Source: Cepaea nemoralis (lineage: Eukaryota; Mollusca; Gastropoda; Stylommatophora; Helicidae). Taken from it: a DNA stretch of 64,000 nt. The stretch is taken from the NCBI GenBank assembly GCA_014155875.1, contig JACEFZ010004110.1:23732-87731 (forward strand). The letters run 5' to 3'. Under the pieces are notes generated by a model that was not told the origin of the DNA, did no database searches, and worked only from the letters and a program-made list of their open reading frames with translations. The position numbers and the translations under genes are program-made. The stretch's first letter is position 1. The number at the start of each line of letters is the position of its first letter. Positions 56,991 through 64,000 of this stretch are shown here, piece by piece.

Positions 56991-57235
56991 AAACAAAATA
57001 TAAATATCATAGCATTAGCTGTTGTATAAATAGTTCTACACAAAATATAAATATCATAGCATTAGCTGTTGTATAAATAGTTCTAAACAAAATATAAATA
57101 TCATAGCATTAGCTGTTGCATAAATAGTTCTAAACAAAATATAAATATCATAGCATTAGCTGTTGTATAAATAGTTCTAAACAAAATATAAATAGCATAG
57201 CATTAGCTGTTGCATAAATAGTTCTAAACAGTACG
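56991..57235. repeat. 47-bp tandem repeat, about five units
   Basis: ACAAAATATAAATATCATAG, CATTAGCTGTTGTATAAATA, GTTCTA. Units are nearly identical. Confidence 0.93.
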
Positions 57236-57374
57236 TACAATGATTTACTACTACTTCTATTACTATCTGCAGCTGGGGGTAAGTGTAGTTCTTGACGCAC
57301 ATTGTTACAATGGTAACATAAGGGCACATTCTGCCTGATGTGAATGTTATGAATTCAGATTATTATGTTCATTG
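57236..57374 (+). repeat. Host tandem unit U4, mini-exon-bearing scrap
   Basis: TTACTATCTGCAG, GTAAGTGTAGTTCTTG and CACATTGTTACA resemble 23296-23400 and 37115-37200. Short, so less certain than U1-U3. A six-base island CTGGGG at 57273-57278 sits between CAG and GTAAGT. Confidence 0.45.
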
Positions 57375-57690
57375 TAACACACACACTCACACACACTCAC
57401 ACACGCACGTACGCACCCACACACACACTCACACACGCACGTACGCACACACACACACACTGACACACACGCACCCTCATACACATGCTCACAAAAACAC
57501 ACACACACACACTCACACACGCATGCACACTCACACACACACATACACACGAACGCACGCAAACGAACAAACTCGCACACACGCACTCACGCACCCATAC
57601 ACACTCACACACACATACACTCACACACACACTCACACACCCACACACACGCACGCACCCACCCAGCCACACACACACACACACACATAT
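57375..57690. repeat. (CA)n-rich tract
   Basis: Impure CACACA with CACTCACA and CACGCACG variants. Thr/His and Cys/Val frames across it are artefacts. Confidence 0.95.
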
Positions 57691-57739
57691 GAGACCTGGC
57701 CACTTACTAAACAAGCTTAACAGCGCATACTTGTCTTTG

Positions 57740-58094
57740 AATGTAAATATTATAGTCGAGTTCTAAGAATATCTTGGGTAAAGAAAAGAACAAATGCATC
57801 CATACTTCAAGGGCTTAATATTGAAGAAGGTTGGCTATTAAAGACGATACAACAAAGAAAATTGAACTATTTGGGTGACTTAAAACGTCATGAAAGTTTG
57901 GAGAGAAAAATAATGGAGGGGTATATGCCTGGGAAGAGAGGAAGAGGAAGGCCAAAGAGAAGATGGGTGCAGAATGTGGCCAATGATCTCCAGATGTGTG
58001 CTTCGAACGCGGGACATCTTGCTTATGATCGAGAGGTTTTTCTTAAGGTTGTTATGGTAGCGAGGTTCTGCAAAGGACATGCTACTGAATGAAT
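57740..58094 (+). pseudogene. RTE-type LINE C-terminal fragment
   Basis: The plus strand reads [40 protein letters not shown] and [12 protein letters not shown], ending CKGHATE and stop at 58092. This is the C-terminal RT extension of RTE-type elements. The (GAAT)n run that follows (58086-58117) is its tail. 5'-truncated. Confidence 0.75.
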
Positions 58095-58113
58095 GAATGA
58101 ATGAATGAATGAA

Positions 58114-59225
<1,112 letters not shown>

Positions 59226-59316
<91 letters not shown>
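59226..59316. repeat. (TA)n microsatellite, left of Helitron-like element E
   Basis: Pure TA. The same microsatellite continues at 62485 on the other side of element E, so E inserted into it. Confidence 0.95.
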
Positions 59317-59317
<1 letters not shown>

Positions 59318-59628
59318 TAGCAGACCCGGCCCGGCTTCGCCCAGTTCCTGGTGGGGAGCATCTCATTTAATTCATATAAGTTCTCGTTCCCGTTACCGAC
59401 TATCTGTCTGTCTGTCTGTCTGTCTGACCCGGCCCGGCATCGCCCAGCTCCTGGTGTGGAGCATCTCATTTAATTCATATAAGTAGTCATATAAGTTCCC
59501 GTTCCCGACTTTCTATCTGTCTGTCTGTCTATCTGTCTGCCTGACCCTGCCCGGCATCGCCTGGATCTTGGTGTGGAGCATCTCATTTAATTCAAATAAG
59601 TAGTCATATAAGCTCCCGTTCCCGTTCC

Positions 59629-59671
<43 letters not shown>

Positions 59672-59769
59672 GTGTCTGTCTGTCTGTCTATCTGTCTGAC
59701 CCGGCCCGGCTTCACCCAACCCCTGACGGGGAGCATCTAATTTAATTCATATGTTCCCGTTCCCGACTA

Positions 59770-59892
<123 letters not shown>

Positions 59893-60046
59893 GATCATTT
59901 ATTGGTTGCGGTTAGAACAACCTTAGATAAACGAAGACCAACTTACAAAAAGCATTAGAAAGAGCACTTGAAAGATCTTTACATATTCCCCCAACAATTA
60001 ACTTGTGTAAATGGAACAGCGGCAGCAGCAGCAGAAGAAGAAGAAA

Positions 60047-61969
60047 AAGGAGGAGTAGGAGGAAGGAGGAGGAAGAGGGTGGAGGAGGGAGAAGGAGGGA
60101 AGAGGAGGAGGGAAGAAAAGATAGGCGCAGAGAGGAGGAGGAGGGAGGAGGAGGGAGGAGTAGGGAGGAATAGAGGGGAGGAGGAGGGGAAAGAGGAGAA
60201 GGAGGAGTAGGGAGGGGTGGAAGAGGGAGGAGGAGGAAGGAGGAGTAGGAGAGAGGAGGAGGAAGGAGAAGGGGGGAGAAGGAGGAGGAAGGAGGAGGAA
60301 GAGGGATAAGGGGATGAAGAGGGAGGAGTAGGGAGGAGGAAGAGGGAGGAGGAGAACGCAGGAGGAGGAGGAGAGAGAGGGAGGAGGAGGGAGAGGGAGG
60401 AGGAAGGAGGTGGAGGGAGAAGGAGGAGGGAGGACGAGGTAGAAGGAGGAGGGAGAAGGAGGAGGGAGGAGGACGAAGAATGATGAGGAGGGAAGTGGAG
60501 GAAGAGGGAGGAGGAGGGATGTGGAAGAGGGAGGAGGTAGAGGGAGGAGGAGGGAGGAAAAGGGAGGAGGAGAGAGGAGGTAGGAGGGAGGAGGTAGGAG
60601 GAAGAGGGAGGAGGAGGGAGGAGGAAGAGAAATGCGGAGAGAGGAGGAGGAGGGAGGAAGAGGGAGGAGGAGGAGTAGGGAGGAATATGAGTTAGGAGGA
60701 GGGAGGAGGAGGGATTAGGAGGAGGAGGGGGGAAAGAGGAGAAGGAGGGAGGAGGAGGAAGAGGAAGGAGGAGGGAGGAGGAGGAAGGGGGAGAGAGGAG
60801 GAGGAGGAGGTATTAGGAGGAGGGAGAAAGAGGAGGGAGGAGGAGGGAGAGGGAAGAGAAGGGAGGAGGAAGAGGGAGGAGGAAGAGGGAGAAGGAGGGA
60901 GAAGGAGGAGGAGGGAGGAGGAGGGAGGAGGAGGAGGGAGAAGGAGGAGGGAGGATGAGGGAGGAGGAGGAGAGAGGAGGAGGAGTAGGGAAGAGGTGGA
61001 AGGATAAGGGAGAAGGAGGAGGGAGGAGAAGGAGGGGGAGGAGGAGGAGAAGGAATGATGAGGAGGGAGGAGGAGGAAGATGGAGGAGGAGGGATGTGGA
61101 GGAAGGAGGTGGAGGGAGGAGGACGGAGGAGGTATAGGGAGGAGGAGGAGGGAGAAAAAGAAAGGAGAGAGGAGGAGGAGGGAGGAGGTAGGAGGAAAAG
61201 GAAGAAAGAGGGAGGAGGAGGAAGAGGGAGGAGGAGGAAGAGGGAGGAGGAGGATGGAGGAGAAAGAGGAGGGAGGATGGGGAGGGGAGAGGAAGAGGGT
61301 AGGAGAAGGAGGGGAGAGGAGGAGGGATGTGGAGGAAGGAGGAGGAGGGAGGAAAAGGGAGGAGGGAGGAGGAGAGAGGAGGAGGAGGGAGGAGGTAGGA
61401 GGAGGAGGAAGAGGGAGGAGGAGGAGGAAGGGGAGGAAGAAGAGGGAGAGGGAGGGGGGAGGGGAAGCGGAAGAGGGTAGGAATTGGAGGAGGGGAGAGG
61501 AGGAGGACGGAGAAGGAGGGATGAGGAGAAGGGAGGAGGGAGGAGGAAGGGAGAGGAGGGAGGAGGCGGAGGGAGAAGGAGGAGGGAGAATCAGGAGGGG
61601 AGGATGAAAAGGGAGGTGGAAGAGGAGGAGGAGGGAGGAAGAGGAGGGAGGAGGAGGGTGGAGGAAGGAGGTAGAGGGAGGAGGAGGAGGTAGATGGAGG
61701 AGGAGGAGGAAGGAAAGGAAGAGGAGGAGGAGGGTGGAGGGAGGAGGTAGAGGGAGGAGGAGGAGGTAGAGGGAGGAGGAGAAGGGAGGAGGAGGAGGGA
61801 GAAGGAGTAGGAGGGAGGAGGATGGAGGAGGAAGGGAGAGGAAGAGGGAGAAAGAGGAGGGAGAGGGAGGAGGGAGGAGGAGGGGGAGGAGGTAGAGGGA
61901 GGAGGAGAGAGGAGGAGGAGGGTGGAGGGAGGGGTAGAGGGATGAGGTAGAGGGAGGAGGAGGAGGGAG
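60047..61969. repeat. (GGA/GAG)n tract in Helitron-like element E
   Basis: About 1.9 kb of purine-only sequence on the plus strand. The Pro/Ser/Leu minus frames and Glu/Gly/Arg plus frames are artefacts. Confidence 0.95.
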
Positions 61970-62100
61970 TTTGCCATTCCGAATTCATACTCGTCTGGGT
62001 TCTGTAATTTCGGTCCTTCCATTGATTGTTCTTCCCTTTTACATGACTGTAGATAACTTCCTTACACATAAAGAGATGAATTGTTATTTATATTGCCGTG

Positions 62101-62214
62101 GCATGGAGGAATATCAGCAGCAGAGTTGATCCAGAAAACCAAAGACCGAGATCTACGGAGAGCCATGAACGCCTACGCCAGCCGGCACGGCACTTGATGA
62201 TGATGATGATGATG
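62101..62214 (+). mobile_element. RTE 3'-end stub inside element E
   Basis: Same as 54624-54728: RRAMNAYASRHGT, stop, (GAT)n, flanked by ATTGCCGTG (62092-62100 and 62215-62223). The GAT run is two units longer than in D. Confidence 0.75.
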
Positions 62215-62481
62215 ATTGCCGTGTGACGATTCTGTGTAGTCACGTCATTTTCTTCGCTTTCCCTAGCGTTTTGGTTCGGGGATTCTTTCATCATCATCAT
62301 CATATATTTACGTACGTATTTTGGGAGGGGGAGGAGGGAGGACGAGGAAGAAAAAAAAATACGACAGTTGGCAGCCGCTGGAATGAAAGGAAGACGTGTA
62401 GAAAATTTCATCTCAATCGGATGGACCGTTCGCGAACGTATAAAGGACATACATATTTACATACATCCTATTTTATATATA

Positions 62482-62484
<3 letters not shown>

Positions 62485-62535
<51 letters not shown>

Positions 62536-62536
62536 T

Positions 62537-62572
<36 letters not shown>

Positions 62573-62578
62573 TGGGTA

Positions 62579-62625
<47 letters not shown>

Positions 62626-62630
62626 TGCAA
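62485..62630. repeat. (TA)n, (TG)n and (GA)n compound microsatellite
   Basis: TA to about 62531, TG/GT to about 62592, GA to about 62626. Confidence 0.95.
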
Positions 62631-62762
62631 AAACAGAGTTGCATTCTCTCTCTCTCTATAACTCTTCACATATAAGTGAGTGGATTTGACATTGGGCCAT
62701 ATTGGAAATCATCGAAGCATTTAAACAGAGATATTTGCACCTTTTTACTATGAGTGTCCAAG

Positions 62763-62993
62763 GCACGGTTTAAAATGGAGTACTTGATGAAGGCACACAA
62801 TGAGGAAATGATACAATGCTGCTATTCCTGCATGAAAATACGAACATTTTTTAATGAGTTTGTGACGCACAATGTCTACAATTTGGTTATTGTCGTTAAC
62901 ATTATGATCATCATCTTCGCCACCAGCATAGTTACTGATTACTATTCTTATCTGATTATAACTTTTAACATCTCTGAACATGTCTTCACACTG
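62763..62993 (+). CDS. Candidate exon resembling voltage-gated cation channel S1-S2
   Basis: A 231-nt open segment (77 codons) begins after a pyrimidine-rich stretch ending CCAAG and stops at CTG|GTATGT, a good donor, so both borders are phase 0. The peptide has a charged lead (YLMKAHNEEM), then CMKIRTFFNEFVTHNVYN, a hydrophobic helix (LVIVVNIMIIIFATSI), a short loop (VTDYYSYLI), and FNISEHVFTL. The order R..F..FV.H..(Y/F)N, helix, then FN..E.VFT is the pattern of S1 and the start of S2 in four-domain Na/Ca channels and relatives (ion transport family). Recognition is by eye, and no other channel exon is in the window. Alternatively it is a chance hydrophobic frame. Confidence 0.45.
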
Positions 62994-63100
62994 GTATGTT
63001 CGGCAGGACTAACATGACTGCCCGTATCATATCAATAGGCCACATTTAGTTACCGGGGTATACATTGATATGCAAAACACCACACCAGTGGTCAATCAAT
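62994..63100. other. Intron-like sequence after the candidate exon
   Basis: Begins GTATGT. No other feature before the RTE fragment. Confidence 0.4.
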
Positions 63101-64000
63101 CAGGTGGTGTCTCCATAATGAAGGTTTGCTGCAATAGATCTCCAACACTGCCTGTCTCTCGCCCTGGCTGTACACTCTATCAGATTGCTGTTCGTCCAAC
63201 TGTTGATTCTATTTTCCCACTTGTATCGCTGTAGACGCTCATGTTGTACTCGATCAAAAGCTGTCAAGTAATCTATGAAACAAACATATATTTTTCTGAA
63301 CTTATATATATATATGTATATATTTTATTTTTCAATTAACACCCTCAAAGAGATTATTGCTTCTTTGGTGCTGCTGTTTTTGTGGAAACCAAATTGTTTT
63401 CAGTTACTCCGTTGTCTGCCTCTTGCTTGCTTATCTTCAACCTTACCATCCAGTATGGTTTTTATAAGAATTATGTATCGTGGCCGAAATATTTCGCTTG
63501 TCTCTTTTCTATTTCTTTCATCAACTCTCTTTTCATTCCCAGTTTTTCTAGAAGCTCTGTATTTGATTGTTTTTCTTTCCATGAAATACGGCATATTCTT
63601 CTGAATATCTGGTATGAACCTAAGGCTTATCCACGTCGATGTGGAATCACTAATTAATCGTTGTTAATCTCTCTAGATGTTAATACTGATTTCATGCTGG
63701 TGAAAGGACGTTTGGCCATTCCTATTGTCTTTTTGACTTGTTTCACTTCTGCCATGCTCTGTTATTACATGTCCAAGATAGAGAAACGTGTTACTTGTTC
63801 TAGTCTCTCTTCGTTTACCGTGATGCTCACTGATGACCTCTCCTTTCCACTGCTAATTATCAGTTTTCGTTTTTCGGTTATTAATATCCACATTTTTTAC
63901 TTTGTCTGTTTACTTGTTCCACTTGTTTTTGTAACTCTTGTTCGCTTTCTGTTAAGAAAACTGTATCGGCAGCATACCTAATATTGTTTATGATTCCCTT
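63101..64000 (-). pseudogene. RTE-type LINE fragment, continues beyond the window
   Basis: From right to left on the minus strand: IRYAADTVFLTESEQELQKQ (YADD changed to YAAD), QVTRFSYLGHVITEHGRSE, KEIEKRQAKYFGHVI and KVEDKQARGRQRS, which is the usual RTE C-terminal order. This is followed by an out-of-order DYLTAFDRVQHERLQRYKWE and ARDRQCWRSIAANLHYGDTT with stop (about 63110-63290), indicating an internal deletion or rearrangement. Several frameshifts are present. The 5' part lies outside the window. Confidence 0.72.

Noticed and set aside
57340..57766. Thr/His-rich and Cys/Val-rich frames
   Set aside because: (CA)n repeat read in different phases.

Overview
This is a non-coding, transposon-saturated piece of a metazoan nuclear genome, probably an aquatic invertebrate. 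A mollusc or other lophotrochozoan is a guess from the mix of elements; nothing in the sequence proves it. No bacterial-style gene, CRISPR array, tRNA or rRNA was found. The only plausible host coding sequence is one exon near 62.8 kb that resembles the S1-S2 part of a voltage-gated cation channel. A few very short exon-like islands are also present. All other long open frames are retroelement remnants or frames that stay open by chance in simple repeats.

The underlying host sequence is an old tandem series of a multi-kilobase unit. Pieces of about four copies remain: U1 about 16.0-23.9 kb, U2 about 25.2-25.4 and 35.7-37.3 kb, U3 about 45.5-47.0 and 49.2-49.6 kb, and U4 about 57.2-57.4 kb. 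Four of the pieces carry a tiny AG/exon/GT island. Because the units are paralogous, one copy often shows the empty site for an insertion in another. This dates and delimits many insertions.

Layout. 0.26-4.1 kb: a complete but inactivated APE-RT-RNase H non-LTR element (LINE-A) with a 12-bp target duplication and a (CTAA)n tail. 6.4-9.5 kb: a related element (LINE-B) broken by two in-frame TGA codons. 9.8-10.3 kb: polypyrimidine tract. 11.5-14.7 kb: a 54/55-bp minisatellite split by a Penelope-like element. 15.0-16.0 kb: a mariner-like element, an RT scrap and a SINE. 16.3-18.6 kb: a 61-bp minisatellite. 18.7-20.7 kb: an RTE stub, a hAT MITE and a truncated LINE-A. 20.9-22.8 kb: a Helitron-like element with precise ends. 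22.8-26.6 kb: minisatellite, host unit and LINE-B/LINE-A fragments. 26.8-32.6 kb: diverged AT-rich satellites. 32.6-37.0 kb: tandem Helitron-like elements and a 54-bp minisatellite. 37.3-38.9 kb: a second Penelope-like element with an inverted 5' part. 39.1-45.5 kb: RTE-type elements, one nested in another with a twin-priming inversion. 45.5-49.6 kb: host unit with a SINE, a TTAA MITE and LINE fragments. 49.7-56.0 kb: an RTE split by a 2.9-kb Helitron-like element. 56.6-64.0 kb: SINE, microsatellites, opposed LINE 3' ends, another Helitron-like element, the channel-like exon and an RTE fragment that runs off the window.

The most informative results are the resolved nesting (TSD pairs, empty sites, A^T Helitron junctions), a LINE family that is complete without an ORF1, and the repeated host unit with mini-exon-like islands.
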